64,000 bases of DNA, from positions 15,082 to 79,081 of the forward strand of contig UQFG01000007.1 in assembly GCA_900540175.1 (NCBI GenBank), read 5' to 3'. Shown piece after piece: positions 15,993 to 25,335 of this stretch. How positions within the stretch are numbered: position 1 is the stretch's first letter; every line of letters starts with the position of its first letter. Origin of the DNA: an uncultured Mollicutes bacterium. GTDB lineage: Bacteria; Bacillota_I; Bacilli_A; Acholeplasmatales; Anaeroplasmataceae. A program made the translations under genes and the position numbers. Under the pieces are notes generated by a model that worked only from the letters and a program-made list of their open reading frames with translations, did no database searches and was not told where the DNA came from.

Positions 15993-18900
15993 TAAATCAT
16001 CTCCTCCTGTCCTTGTTTTTTAATCAAAGGCAAAACCGATGCTTTGTTGCCTTGACGAACCATAATCAACGTTGTATCCGCAAACTTCTGCAAAATATCC
16101 ATTCTTTGCGGCGGACAGGCAATAATCACTTGCAGTGGCATGGAATGAATGAAGTTCATCATCGCATGCATACGGTTGGCATCCATTTTATCGAAAACCT
16201 CATCGAATAAAACCAACCCGATCGGATCGCCGCCCAGCACATTGGTCTTGGTATAAACCCGAACAAACGACGCAATAATCGCCACATAAAACGGTACTTG
16301 CGTTTCTCCACCGGATTTTTCTTTGAACACTTTGGAATAACTCATCGTATCGCCGTTGTTGTTGATAATCCGAATATCATAATCCATGTACGTACGGTAA
16401 TCGGTAAATTTATTGATGGCACCGTTGCTGTTGACCTCATCGACCGACAACGTTTCGAACAACTCCCTTATCTGTTCGTCGTACTTCTGCTGGAAAGCAT
16501 ACGTCAACAGTCCTTCGTTTGCGTCTTCCAAATCCGAAGTTACCATTTCGTAGAACTGAGCATATTCACTGCTGCGTGGGAAAATGAATTCATAGCGGTC
16601 ATTCCCGAACGTAATGGAAGAAAGCGTCTCGTTGATCTTACTGATTTCCTGTTCGGCGGTCAAAATGTTATTCCGCAACTTGGCAATAAAATCTTCTTTA
16701 AAGACAATTTCGGCCGATTCTCTGGCTGAACGAACTTTCTGTTCGTATTTAACCAATTCCATCTTTTCCAGTTTATACAACTCCGCTTCGAATTTGTCGA
16801 TTTCCGATAAACCGATGGAAAATGTGGAATTATACGCATTGATATAATTGTACTGTTTGGCAACCAAAGAATCCGAAAGCGTGGTATAATTGGTTTCTTC
16901 CAGTCGATACTTGCTTTGATAGTCGGCAAAAGCCGTTTTGAAATTTTTGGTGGCAAGTAAAGCTTGGTATTCGTCTTTGGCTTGTTGTTCTAAAACGACA
17001 TTGCCGTTTGCCAGTTCTTTTAACTGGCTTTCCAAAGAAGACAATTCTTTGTTTTTGGTTTGGATCATGCTGCTTAAAGCATCGATGGCATTATCGATTC
17101 CGCCGATATCCTTGCTGAGTGATAATTTCTTGGCATCGCCCGCTTTAATGCTCGATAAGACTTTTTCGTAGTCTTGTTGCAATTCAGAAGGTGTCGCGTT
17201 TTTCTGACGGATTGCCTGTTTGGATAAATCTTCCAAAGATGCCTTTTCTTTTTCCAATAACAGCGCTTTATCCAAATCTTCGATAATCGGTCGAAGATCG
17301 AAACTTTCCATCCATTCGACCATCGTATTTAATTTTTCCATCCGATCGTTCAAAGCCAAATACTGTTGTTTGGCCTGATCGGCTTTTTTATGCCAAATTT
17401 GAGCCTGTTCCGATGCCGCATTTTTACCGATCAACGGTTTTTCCACATTCGGATTCAAACTGGATACGGTATAACCGCGATAAATCAATAAGTCATTGGT
17501 AATGGAGGTCGGATATTTTTCCAGTTCCATCGCATCATCACACATGATCACATTGCCGCAGACATAATTTAGATAATTTCTGGCATCTTGATTTTCCGTA
17601 GAAAGAATGGAAGCCAAAGAACGCGGTTCATAGGTTTTGTATCTGGTCAATTGTTTGGTATTGATCAACCCGATGCCGTAAAGATGATACCGATTTTTAA
17701 TACGGGTGAAAATCTGCAATGCCTGATCGAAATATCTGGGTTCTACGATCATATTGAGCCGGCGGTTCCCCAAAAAAATCTCAACGGTATCCGCCCAGTT
17801 CAAATCGGTGATTTCACAGATTTCCGCTAAAATATGAACGCGGATATCGTAATTGTAAATCCGTTTCAATCCTTCTTCTATCTCAAGACGGATTTGCAAC
17901 AAATCCGCCCGAAAATGGACGCGGTTCTGTTCCAACGATTTCAAAGAAAGAGAAATTTCGTTAATCTGCTGAAGCAACTCTTTTTTCTCGGCATTGAGCG
18001 ATCCCAATTCCTGATTGGTTTGATTTTTATACGTATTCAACCGCCGTTCGATATCCTGAAGTTTCAATTTGGATGTTTCCACATCCATCGGATTGATCTG
18101 GACCAGCGGTAAATTCGCCATTTCCGTAAAAAGCGGCTCATTGGCGATTTTCCGTAAATTGGCAACCGCTTCTTTAAATTGCGTACAACGTTTCAAAAAC
18201 GATTGTTGATTGGCCTCCAAAGCCGTGATATTCGTTTGAGATTTCAAAATTTCCCGATGAATATATTCTTCGGCTTTGAATTCCTGATCGCTGCTTAACG
18301 CATTGTAAAGATCTCTTGAACGTTCGTTTAACATCAGTAATTCACTGTCTAACTCCAAGATATCTTTTTCTTTTCTGGAACGAATCGCTTCTTGTTTTTC
18401 GATTTGGATCTTCGCATCTTGTATATCCGAGCGGATCGCTTCCACATCGAACAAACGCATCAAATAATCAATATAGTTCTTTCGTTCTTCGATTCCTTTT
18501 AATTCTTGATAGATCGTATCGATTTCTTTTAGATCGTTGATTTTCCGATTGATCAAACGCAACGTATCTTCCAATTCCTTATACGAACGGATCGCATCTT
18601 TGATCGCCGTTACATCGATTTCTTTTTCCTCTAAGATATTCTGATAAATAAACTCTTTTACATCGGAAATCGGCTTAAAAGCGAGCGCTTTGGGAATCAG
18701 ACGATAAAAATCTTCGTTGATCGACCCAAACGCCGTCCGAAAGCCCCGTTTGGCTTCTTTTTTCGTTAAAAAATATTCAAACGACGGATTGTGTTTTCTG
18801 AATTCCACCGTACCGAAAATTCGGTTTTCGGCGGAAACAAACATCGAATCATTGATTTTTTCAAACGTACGATAAAACAGCGTTTTAACGGGAAGCAAAT

Positions 18901-19243
18901 CGCCGAACGCATCGATTACCGCGCCGACCGCAAAATAGTTGCCGGTTTTCTCATCGTAAAACTCCAAAGCCACATGTCCGGAAACATCACCGGTGCGCAA
19001 GTATTCTTTATCGTCCATCCCCAGTTTACACTTGACATACCCTCTTAAATCCCGTTTGCCTTTTTCATTGGCCGCCAAGTTAAACATCGTATCGCCGGCG
19101 GTAAGAACGTACGTAATCGCATCCATGACCGTCGACTTACCAGAAGCATTCGGTCCCGAAAGCAATACATTGCCATCCAATTCAATCGTTTCATTAGACA
19201 GATAATGCCAGTTGATCAATCGTATTTTCACTAACTTTTTCAT
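15992..19243 (-). CDS. jetC: JetC/MukB-like SMC ATPase
   Basis: 1083 aa ATPase motor of a Wadjet/MukBEF-type complex. Walker A is LLSGPNASGKSTVMDAITYV at about residue 28, followed by the family stretch GKRDLRGYVKC. Two long coiled-coil arms flank a hinge-like region around residues 480-620. The C-terminal signature SGGETQVPFYVAIIASFVRV is near residue 990, with Walker B GLVLFDEVFDKMDANRMHAM after it. Conserved ABC ATPase residues look intact. The gene overlaps jetB by 4 nt and sepF by 1 nt. Wadjet systems cleave plasmids through JetD; no JetD is encoded here, so the complex may act in chromosome organisation instead. Confidence 0.8.
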   Translation of the reverse strand: MKKLVKIRLINWHYLSNETIELDGNVLLSGPNASGKSTVMDAITYVLTAGDTMFNLAANEKGKRDLRGYVKCKLGMDDKEYLRTGDVSGHVALEFYDEKTGNYFAVGAVIDAFGDLLPVKTLFYRTFEKINDSMFVSAENRIFGTVEFRKHNPSFEYFLTKKEAKRGFRTAFGSINEDFYRLIPKALAFKPISDVKEFIYQNILEEKEIDVTAIKDAIRSYKELEDTLRLINRKINDLKEIDTIYQELKGIEERKNYIDYLMRLFDVEAIRSDIQDAKIQIEKQEAIRSRKEKDILELDSELLMLNERSRDLYNALSSDQEFKAEEYIHREILKSQTNITALEANQQSFLKRCTQFKEAVANLRKIANEPLFTEMANLPLVQINPMDVETSKLKLQDIERRLNTYKNQTNQELGSLNAEKKELLQQINEISLSLKSLEQNRVHFRADLLQIRLEIEEGLKRIYNYDIRVHILAEICEITDLNWADTVEIFLGNRRLNMIVEPRYFDQALQIFTRIKNRYHLYGIGLINTKQLTRYKTYEPRSLASILSTENQDARNYLNYVCGNVIMCDDAMELEKYPTSITNDLLIYRGYTVSSLNPNVEKPLIGKNAASEQAQIWHKKADQAKQQYLALNDRMEKLNTMVEWMESFDLRPIIEDLDKALLLEKEKASLEDLSKQAIRQKNATPSELQQDYEKVLSSIKAGDAKKLSLSKDIGGIDNAIDALSSMIQTKNKELSSLESQLKELANGNVVLEQQAKDEYQALLATKNFKTAFADYQSKYRLEETNYTTLSDSLVAKQYNYINAYNSTFSIGLSEIDKFEAELYKLEKMELVKYEQKVRSARESAEIVFKEDFIAKLRNNILTAEQEISKINETLSSITFGNDRYEFIFPRSSEYAQFYEMVTSDLEDANEGLLTYAFQQKYDEQIRELFETLSVDEVNSNGAINKFTDYRTYMDYDIRIINNNGDTMSYSKVFKEKSGGETQVPFYVAIIASFVRVYTKTNVLGGDPIGLVLFDEVFDKMDANRMHAMMNFIHSMPLQVIIACPPQRMDILQKFADTTLIMVRQGNKASVLPLIKKQGQEEMI

Positions 19244-19827
19244 TCGCTTTTTACTTCCTCCTGGCTGATTTTTTGAATCGTCTGATAAACTTCGTTGATA
19301 TCCTCACTTTGAATGGCCATTAGAATCGTCGGCAAAATGACGATCCGACACGCCGAACTGGTTACATCGCCCGTCACTTCGATCAAATTGTATCTTCTGA
19401 ACAACCGAACGGCCGAAATCAAATCGGTCTTATTCAATTTTCTCTTAATCTCCAAATAATCGTATTTGGTATGGATATCGGCAATCGAGCAAACGATGTT
19501 TTCATTGAGGGAGGTATCTTTCATCTTTTCATGATACAACAATCGTAAAATCAGTAAAATCAACGACTCATCTCGTTTTAATTTAAGAGTCGTAGAAGCG
19601 CTTGCTCCAGACAGCATGGCACAACCGGATGCGGTATCCAGCGTCAGTTCATAGCCCAAAATGGTGAAAAATTCATCGAACAATTCTTTGTAACTCATCA
19701 AAAAATAGTAACTGCCCAAATTATCTTTTTTATCCCGACACAAAAAGGTAGAAGAAAGCAATTTGTTGGCCGTATCCCGAAACTGATTTTGTTGGGTCAC
19801 ATTCATTTTTTCATAAGCATCTAACAT
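19240..19827 (-). CDS. jetB: JetB/MukE-like winged-helix subunit
   Basis: 195 aa. It resembles the small winged-helix (KITE-type) subunit of Wadjet/MukBEF complexes: FRDTANKLLSSTFLCRDK at the N-terminus, then YYFLMSYKELFDEFFTILG and ESLILLILRLLYHEKMKD, with a C-terminal winged-helix region (KLNKTDLISAVRLFRRYNLI). Assignment leans on position between a kleisin-like gene and an SMC ATPase gene, with a 2-nt gap before and a 4-nt overlap after. Confidence 0.7.
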   Translation of the reverse strand: MLDAYEKMNVTQQNQFRDTANKLLSSTFLCRDKKDNLGSYYFLMSYKELFDEFFTILGYELTLDTASGCAMLSGASASTTLKLKRDESLILLILRLLYHEKMKDTSLNENIVCSIADIHTKYDYLEIKRKLNKTDLISAVRLFRRYNLIEVTGDVTSSACRIVILPTILMAIQSEDINEVYQTIQKISQEEVKSE

Positions 19828-19829
19828 GT

Positions 19830-21248
19830 TTAAGATCTCCTTTCAATGATAAAATCTTTCAACCGATACAACCGATGAGAGATTTCATTTTCCAAAATCG
19901 TAATGGTATAGTCTAAATTAGATGCATACATCAAAGCATAAATCGTCATAAGCACCTGTGAAGACGGACAATCGTATGAAATCAGTTGACTCGCACAAAG
20001 ACGATGATCGACCAAATGCTCCGTCAAAAACCGATCGATTTCCACTTCGTTATAAGCCGTTTTGAATTGATTTAAAAATTCGTCTGTCAGTTCAAATCCG
20101 TCTAAGCCGATCGAATCCAAAAGTTGGTTATAGTTTCGGCTGTAATTTCCGCGCGGTGTATATAGCGAATTTTCCGCCGAATACAATTTAAACTGATTCA
20201 AATCGTATAACGAATCCACCAGCCGCATGGATTTGTCCAGTTTGTCTGCTTTAGCACCGTCTTTGACATATTTTAAAATCCGGTTCAATTTGCCGATGAC
20301 GTTATCGTCTTCGCTTAATAAAAATTTGATCTTCCCGATGGTCGAATTGATATAGGTTCTGTTTTTATTATCGATTTCCGATACAAACGCATCGATCGAA
20401 TTGAAGACATCGATGATCTCATCGATCGCCGCCGTGGCCTTTTGACTGGCCAGTTCCAAAGAAGGATAGCGATGGCGAAAATCGCCTACGATCATGCTCA
20501 TGGCCAATTCATTGGCAGAAAGTTCGCTTAATTTCAAAACAATGGACAATCGGTAACGGTTGATGTTATCGGACGTTTTGATTTTGAGGTAACTGCGGTC
20601 GTAGACTTCCGTTTTAAAAGACATCAGACGTTCCAACAAATCTTTTACTTCCGATGTTTCCACAACCGAAGAAATATAATCTTTCAAGCGGCTGTCTAAG
20701 CGTCTGAGGGCTCGAATCAACTGCTTAGTATAATTGTAAACCAAATTGAACAACATCGCATAATCCGTATTTTCCGTATTCATCAATAACGAGTAAATCG
20801 TAAAAATATACCCTTGGTATTCGTTGGCATGGACTTCATAGCTTTCTTCTTCCATCGAGTCATCCCAATAATAGCGCGGAAACGCGTTTAAAAACGCTTC
20901 GCATATAATGATGGCCACATCGGTAAAATTGAGCAATTCTTCATAATCATCGGTCACGTCGATATCGATCCAACCGCATTCTTCCATCCGTCTTAAAATA
21001 TAATTGGCCAATTCCCGTTTGGATTTGGGATTGGATTCTTCATCCTCTTCATCTTCTACATCATATAAATACGTATTCTCGTCCAAAAAATGAACCAAGT
21101 CATCCACGATGATCTTTTTATCAATTCCAAGAATCGACCCTGTCTCGTACGTTTTAAAACTTTCCAAAATACAAGCCAAGTAAATACGTTTATTTTTTGA
21201 GGAAAGCAAAGAGAAAAAACTGTCTGGTATCATTCTGAAAAAATCCAT
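19830..21248 (-). CDS. jetA: JetA/MukF-like kleisin subunit
   Basis: 472 aa, the first gene of the SMC operon. The N-terminus (FRMIPDSFFSLLSSKNKRIY) and the winged-helix region with an acidic loop (VEDEEDEESN) match JetA-family proteins. The middle is helical (residues 170-330), and the C-terminal part (residues 390-472) is also helical. In Wadjet the equivalent subunit bridges the SMC heads. A TTGTAT-17-TATAAT promoter precedes it. The family call rests on overall pattern and operon order. Confidence 0.72.
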   Translation of the reverse strand: MDFFRMIPDSFFSLLSSKNKRIYLACILESFKTYETGSILGIDKKIIVDDLVHFLDENTYLYDVEDEEDEESNPKSKRELANYILRRMEECGWIDIDVTDDYEELLNFTDVAIIICEAFLNAFPRYYWDDSMEEESYEVHANEYQGYIFTIYSLLMNTENTDYAMLFNLVYNYTKQLIRALRRLDSRLKDYISSVVETSEVKDLLERLMSFKTEVYDRSYLKIKTSDNINRYRLSIVLKLSELSANELAMSMIVGDFRHRYPSLELASQKATAAIDEIIDVFNSIDAFVSEIDNKNRTYINSTIGKIKFLLSEDDNVIGKLNRILKYVKDGAKADKLDKSMRLVDSLYDLNQFKLYSAENSLYTPRGNYSRNYNQLLDSIGLDGFELTDEFLNQFKTAYNEVEIDRFLTEHLVDHRLCASQLISYDCPSSQVLMTIYALMYASNLDYTITILENEISHRLYRLKDFIIERRS

Positions 21249-21285
21249 TCGTTTTCGTCTCCTCTTTTTACAAATTTATAAAATA

Positions 21286-21314
21286 ATTATATCAAATAAA
21301 ACGTCGTAATACAA
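21286..21314 (-). promoter_or_regulatory. Promoter of the jetABC-sepF operon
   Basis: Minus strand TTGTAT (21314-21309), 17-bp spacer, TATAAT (21291-21286), about 38 nt before the jetA ATG. The -35 touches the ychF terminator. Confidence 0.65.
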
Positions 21315-21345
21315 GAAAAAACCCATCAGAAATCCAATGGGTTTC
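21313..21345 (-). terminator. Rho-independent terminator after ychF
   Basis: Stem AAACCCAT / ATGGGTTT with a 10-nt loop and TTTTTTC after it on the minus strand, 7 nt past the ychF stop. Confidence 0.85.
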
Positions 21346-21351
21346 AATCTT

Positions 21352-22452
21352 TTAAACATTGAATTTAAAAAGCATGACATCGCCGTCTTTGACGACATAA
21401 TCTTTGCCTTCCTGACGAACCAGTCCGGCTTCTTTGGCCTTTACCATACTGCCGCAACGGATCAAATCCTCATAAGAAACCGTTTCGGCCCGGATAAAAC
21501 CGCGCTCAAAATCGGAATGAATGATGCCCGCACATGCCGGGGCCAACATGCCTTTTTGAAACGTCCAGGCCCGACACTCATCCGGACCGGTCGTAAAAAA
21601 AGTCGCATAGCCCAGTAAATCGTACGTTGCCCGTACCAACCGGTTCAATCCGGGTTCTTCCAACCCCAGATCTTCTAAAAACAAAGCCTTGTCTTCTTCT
21701 TGCAAAACCGCCAATTCCGCTTCGATTTCCGCCGAAATGGCAATGACTTTACAATCGTTTTCTAAGGCATAGGCCAAAAGATCTTGATAATGTTTATCTT
21801 GATCCAACGCGGAAATGTTTTTTTCCGCGATGTTGGCAACGAGCATAAACGGTTTGGCTGTAAGAAAACCGTACGTTTTCAAATACTTGCTTTCCGTTTC
21901 GTCAAACGACAACAAACGAATCGGCCGTTCGTTTAGCAACTGCGTTTCGATCTTTTTTAACAACGCGTACTCATAAGGTGCATCCTCGACTTTGGACTGC
22001 GCTTTCTTCTCCAATTTCGAAAGACGTTTGGTAACACCGTCCAAATCGGCTAGGATCAATTCCAATTCGATGATTTTCGCATCGCGGATCGGATCGATCT
22101 TTCCTTCCACATGCGTGATATTTCCGTCTTCAAAACAACGGACCACTTCCAAAATCGCATCGCAATTTCTTATATTCCCCAAAAATTGATTTCCGAGACC
22201 TTCCCCTTTGGAAGCCCCTTTGACCAGACCCGCAATATCGGTAAATTCGCAAACTGCCGGTGTCGTTTTCTTCGGATGATACATCCGGCTTAAAACCGTC
22301 AAGCGTTCATCCGGAACCAAAACCATCCCGACATTGGGCTCAATGGTGGCAAACGGATAATTCGCGGCAAGCACCCCGGCTTTGGTAATCGCATTAAATA
22401 GTGTCGATTTACCGACATTGGGCAAACCGACGATTCCTGCTGTTAAGGCCAT
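21352..22452 (-). CDS. ychF: Redox-regulated ATPase YchF (Obg family)
   Basis: 366 aa Obg-type P-loop protein that binds ribosomes and hydrolyses ATP rather than GTP. G1 is GLPNVGKSTLFNAIT (residue 9), G3 is FTDIAGLVKGASKGEGLGNQ. The noncanonical G4 region lies near residue 205 (VANIAEKN), where the family has NxxE in place of NKxD. The C-terminal TGS-type domain ends with GKDYVVKDGDVMLFKFNV. Length and motifs are standard. It follows ppa by 20 nt and is probably co-transcribed. Confidence 0.93.
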   Translation of the reverse strand: MALTAGIVGLPNVGKSTLFNAITKAGVLAANYPFATIEPNVGMVLVPDERLTVLSRMYHPKKTTPAVCEFTDIAGLVKGASKGEGLGNQFLGNIRNCDAILEVVRCFEDGNITHVEGKIDPIRDAKIIELELILADLDGVTKRLSKLEKKAQSKVEDAPYEYALLKKIETQLLNERPIRLLSFDETESKYLKTYGFLTAKPFMLVANIAEKNISALDQDKHYQDLLAYALENDCKVIAISAEIEAELAVLQEEDKALFLEDLGLEEPGLNRLVRATYDLLGYATFFTTGPDECRAWTFQKGMLAPACAGIIHSDFERGFIRAETVSYEDLIRCGSMVKAKEAGLVRQEGKDYVVKDGDVMLFKFNV

Positions 22453-22472
22453 ACTCCTTTTTTCTCCTTACT

Positions 22473-23000
22473 TTATAAAAACATTTCATCATAAGCATCA
22501 ATGGCTTCTTGAATGGTCCTGCGGGCATCTTCTGCCCCCAAGACTTCGGTTACTACGGTTTCTTTACCTTCTAATGTCTTGTAAACATTGAAAAAATGCG
22601 AAATTTCTTCAAAGTAATGACTCGGAAGTTCGGTAATGTCTTTGTAACCGTTCATCGAAGGGTCGTTTTGACAAACCGCAATGATCTTTTCATCGCTTTC
22701 TTGATTATCGACCATTTTAACAACACCGATGGGAAAACATTTAACCAGTACAAGTGGGTCAAAGGTTTCATTGCAAAGAACAAGAACATCCAAAGGATCT
22801 TTATCTTTGGAATACGTTCTGGGAATAAATCCGTAATTGGCCGGATAATGCGTGGATGTGTACAAAATCCGATCCAAAATGATCAATCCGGTTTCCTTGT
22901 CCAGTTCATACTTTTTCTTACTGCCTTTTGGTATCTCAATACAGGCGATAAAGTCGTCTGCATGAATACGGTCATTGTCAATATCGTGCCAAATATTCAT
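22473..23000 (-). CDS. ppa: Inorganic pyrophosphatase, family I
   Basis: 175 aa soluble pyrophosphatase that removes PPi from biosynthesis. The metal site DKDPLDVLVL is intact near residue 60, with KYELDKETG and HYPANYGFIP upstream and HYFEEISHFFNVYK near residue 128. The longer frame begins with GTG at 23009, but that lies in the Shine-Dalgarno GAGGTGAG, so the ATG at 22998-23000 is the start. Own promoter at 23021-23049. Confidence 0.92.
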   Translation of the reverse strand: MNIWHDIDNDRIHADDFIACIEIPKGSKKKYELDKETGLIILDRILYTSTHYPANYGFIPRTYSKDKDPLDVLVLCNETFDPLVLVKCFPIGVVKMVDNQESDEKIIAVCQNDPSMNGYKDITELPSHYFEEISHFFNVYKTLEGKETVVTEVLGAEDARRTIQEAIDAYDEMFL

Positions 23001-23020
23001 CTGTCTCACCTCGTAAAGAC

Positions 23021-23049
23021 ATTATACCATGATTGAATCAAAAAGACAA
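23021..23049 (-). promoter_or_regulatory. Promoter of ppa-ychF
   Basis: Minus strand TTGTCT (23049-23044), 17 bp, TATAAT (23026-23021) with an upstream TGG extension. It starts just past the sigG terminator. Confidence 0.65.
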
Positions 23050-23052
23050 TAA

Positions 23053-23079
23053 AAGACAAAAAGCCACCGATGTGGCTTT
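23053..23079 (-). terminator. Rho-independent terminator after sigG
   Basis: AAAGCCAC / GTGGCTTT stem (23072-23079 with 23060-23067), then TTTGTCTTTT on the minus strand; it overlaps the sigG stop codon. Confidence 0.8.
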
Positions 23080-23848
23080 ATTTCATACTATCGTACATGA
23101 TCTTCAACGCATTCTTTTCCAACCGGGAAACTTGGGCCTGCGAAATATCCAACTCATTGGCGATTTCCATCTGTGTTTTTTCCAGATAATACCGGTCGTA
23201 GATGATCGCCTGTTCCCGTTTGGATAATTTGGAAAACGCTTCTTGAATCAAATGATTCCGCAACCAATTTTCGGTGATATAATCCCCACCGCCGATCTGA
23301 TCTTCTAATTCGATCACATCGCCGCCGTTATCGTAAATCGGAGTGGACATACTGATCGTATCTTGAATGGCCTCCAGTGCCAAAACGATATCGACACTAT
23401 CGGTTTTGATTTCTTCTGCAATTTCGTTAATGGAAGGTTCCCGATGATGCTGCGCAATAAACCGATCTTTAAACGCAATCGCTTTATACGCAATATCTTT
23501 ATAACTTCTAGACACCCTGATCGAACCATTATCCCGTAAATGTCTTCGTACTTCACCGATAATCATAGGACAGGCGTACGTTGAAAAGCGAACTTGATGC
23601 GATAAATCAAAATTATCGATTGCCTTCATCAACCCGATACATCCCACCTGAAATAAATCATCCATACTCTCTTTGCGGTCGTTAAACCGCTTCAACACCG
23701 ACAACACCAACTTCAGATTCCCTTGAATCATCTTTTCTCTTGCTTTCATATCACCGTCTTTGATTTTTTTAAGCAATTCTTGCTGTTCTTCGTTAGACAG
23801 TGTCTGAAGTTTTGAAGTATCTACTCCAGTAATCTCCACTTTGTGCAT
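23078..23848 (-). CDS. sigG: Late forespore sigma factor SigG
   Basis: 256 aa sigma-70 family factor for late forespore genes. The N-terminus HKVEITGVDTSKLQTLSNEE is diagnostic for SigG. Region 2 has FNDRKESMDDLFQVGCIGLM and region 4 has ISQAQVSRLEKNAL. It lies directly downstream of sigE, as in Bacillus. A good SigF/SigG-type promoter in the short gap (23869-23898) suggests forespore-specific and autoregulated expression. RBS AAAGGAAG precedes the ATG. Confidence 0.95.
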   Translation of the reverse strand: MHKVEITGVDTSKLQTLSNEEQQELLKKIKDGDMKAREKMIQGNLKLVLSVLKRFNDRKESMDDLFQVGCIGLMKAIDNFDLSHQVRFSTYACPMIIGEVRRHLRDNGSIRVSRSYKDIAYKAIAFKDRFIAQHHREPSINEIAEEIKTDSVDIVLALEAIQDTISMSTPIYDNGGDVIELEDQIGGGDYITENWLRNHLIQEAFSKLSKREQAIIYDRYYLEKTQMEIANELDISQAQVSRLEKNALKIMYDSMK

Positions 23849-23868
23849 AAAATCTTCCTTTCAATAAA

Positions 23869-23898
23869 TAATATGGAAGACTTTTACGTTTTCTATTC
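23869..23898 (-). promoter_or_regulatory. SigF/SigG-type promoter of sigG
   Basis: Minus strand GAATA (23898-23894), 18-bp spacer, CATATTA (23875-23869). This fits the Bacillus forespore consensus (G-H-ATR, 17-18 bp, CATnnTA). The -35 sits directly beside the sigE stop codon. Confidence 0.65.
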
Positions 23899-23899
23899 A

Positions 23900-24607
23900 C
23901 TACTTAGAAGCAATCGTCAACCTTTTTTCCATTTCCACTCGTAATTTATCAATGATTTTCTTTTCCAAACGCGAAATATAACTTTGCGAAATCCCCAGTT
24001 TATCGGCCACTTCTTTTTGCGTATATTCCGTCGTTTTATAAAGTCCGAACCGCATAACGATAATCTCTTTTTCCCGAGGCCTTAACTTTTCCACCGCTTC
24101 GTACATCAAGCGCTGTTTTTCATCGGCAATCGCCTCATCCAATGCCAAAACCTGATTCGTGGGAATCACATCCGAAAGCAGTAACTCATTGCCGTCACCA
24201 TCCACATTCAAAGCTTCATCCAACGATACTTCGTTTTTCTGGCGACTGATTTTACGCAAAAACATTAAAATTTCGTTTTCAATACAGCGCGATGCATACG
24301 TTGCCAATTTGATGTTTTTGTCCGAACGAAACGTTTCCACGCCCTTAATCAATCCCATGGAACCGATGGAAATCAAATCTTCCAATAGAACTTTCGGCGA
24401 TTCAAATCGTTTCGCAATAAAAACAACCAGACGCATATTGTGTTCGATCAGTTTGTTTCTGGCGGCCAAATCGTGTTTCAAAAGCCGCTCGATCGCTTCT
24501 TTTTCTTCTTCTTCGCTTAAGGGTTCCGGAAGCGACATCTGGTTAAACAAATAACATACATCATCCTTTTTCTTAAAGAACTTTGTAAGCAGTTTGATTA
24601 AAATCAT
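23900..24607 (-). CDS. sigE: Mother-cell sigma factor SigE (pro-form)
   Basis: 235 aa. It has a basic hydrophobic N-terminal pro-sequence of roughly 20-30 residues (ILIKLLTKFFKKKDDVCYLF), which SpoIIGA is known to remove in Bacillus. Then come PLSEEEEKEAIERL, region 2 (RLVVFIAKRFESPKVLLEDL, IKLATYASRCIENEILMFLR), VSLDEALNVDGDGNELLLSD and region 4 (LGISQSYISRLEKKI). All are SigE hallmarks. It begins 3 nt after spoIIGA with a strong AGGAGG site, so processing enzyme and substrate are co-expressed. Confidence 0.95.
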   Translation of the reverse strand: MILIKLLTKFFKKKDDVCYLFNQMSLPEPLSEEEEKEAIERLLKHDLAARNKLIEHNMRLVVFIAKRFESPKVLLEDLISIGSMGLIKGVETFRSDKNIKLATYASRCIENEILMFLRKISRQKNEVSLDEALNVDGDGNELLLSDVIPTNQVLALDEAIADEKQRLMYEAVEKLRPREKEIIVMRFGLYKTTEYTQKEVADKLGISQSYISRLEKKIIDKLRVEMEKRLTIASK

Positions 24608-24609
24608 TT

Positions 24610-25329
24610 CTATCCTCCTAATAAATTCGATCCGAACATCACATTAAAAGCAATATCGCCAAAAGCAAGATAGACATCTCTTTGAACGTACTTGTTTTTA
24701 ATTTTGATTTTGAAACTCTTTACTTCGAAAATAGGAATCATCCGTACTGTGGAAAGACTTTGCATCTCAATGGTTTTACAGTAATGGCCGATTTTAAGAT
24801 TATTTTTTAAAAATACAATCGGAATGTTGTCATCGGTCGATAAAAAATTGCCGGTATCGCAAAAACCGCTTAAATAAATTTTGCGGTTTTCATCTTCGAT
24901 CAAGATATCATACTCCAACGCTTCCGGATGAAAATGAAATTTTTTATACAAGCCGTAGATACTCACCAAAACAAGCAAAACAACCAAAGAAATGATGACA
25001 GAACTAAAATGATTCATGATGTGAAACAAGATCCCAGCACTCCCTCCTAAAGTAAAATTAAGCATCAGATAAACCAAACATAGCATCAGGCACTTTGTTA
25101 TCCCCTTTATTACAAACGGAACGGCGGCAATCACGACAATAAACAAATACCGATAATCTTCCAGTTCGTAAGGATAAAAAAGATACAATAAGATATAAAT
25201 GGTATCCAATACGCATGAAATACCTGTGGCAATCCGATTTCCTTTCATATGAAGCAGGAAATAGGCCGTGTGAACAAGCGAAAGATGGATTGCCAAATTG
25301 AGTAAGACAATCAGTTCTATATATTTCAT
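24610..25329 (-). CDS. spoIIGA: Sigma-E processing peptidase SpoIIGA
   Basis: Membrane aspartic peptidase that activates pro-SigE. It has five hydrophobic helices in the N-terminal half and a C-terminal protease domain with the catalytic motif SGFCDTGNFLSTDDNIPIVF, where the Asp is the active residue. Start: the longest frame begins with TTG at 25401 inside the pgm terminator, while MKYIELIVLLNLAI from the ATG at 25327-25329 matches the usual SpoIIGA N-terminus. That ATG has no Shine-Dalgarno and lies 6 nt after a TATACT -10, so the mRNA may be leaderless. 239 aa, somewhat shorter than B. subtilis SpoIIGA. Confidence 0.9.
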   Translation of the reverse strand: MKYIELIVLLNLAIHLSLVHTAYFLLHMKGNRIATGISCVLDTIYILLYLFYPYELEDYRYLFIVVIAAVPFVIKGITKCLMLCLVYLMLNFTLGGSAGILFHIMNHFSSVIISLVVLLVLVSIYGLYKKFHFHPEALEYDILIEDENRKIYLSGFCDTGNFLSTDDNIPIVFLKNNLKIGHYCKTIEMQSLSTVRMIPIFEVKSFKIKIKNKYVQRDVYLAFGDIAFNVMFGSNLLGG

Positions 25330-25335
25330 GGTTTC

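Noticed and set aside
23078..24607. SigE and SigG as SigF or SigK
   Set aside because: The N-termini (pro-sequence in one, HKVEITGVDTSKLQ in the other) and the order after spoIIGA fit SigE and SigG.
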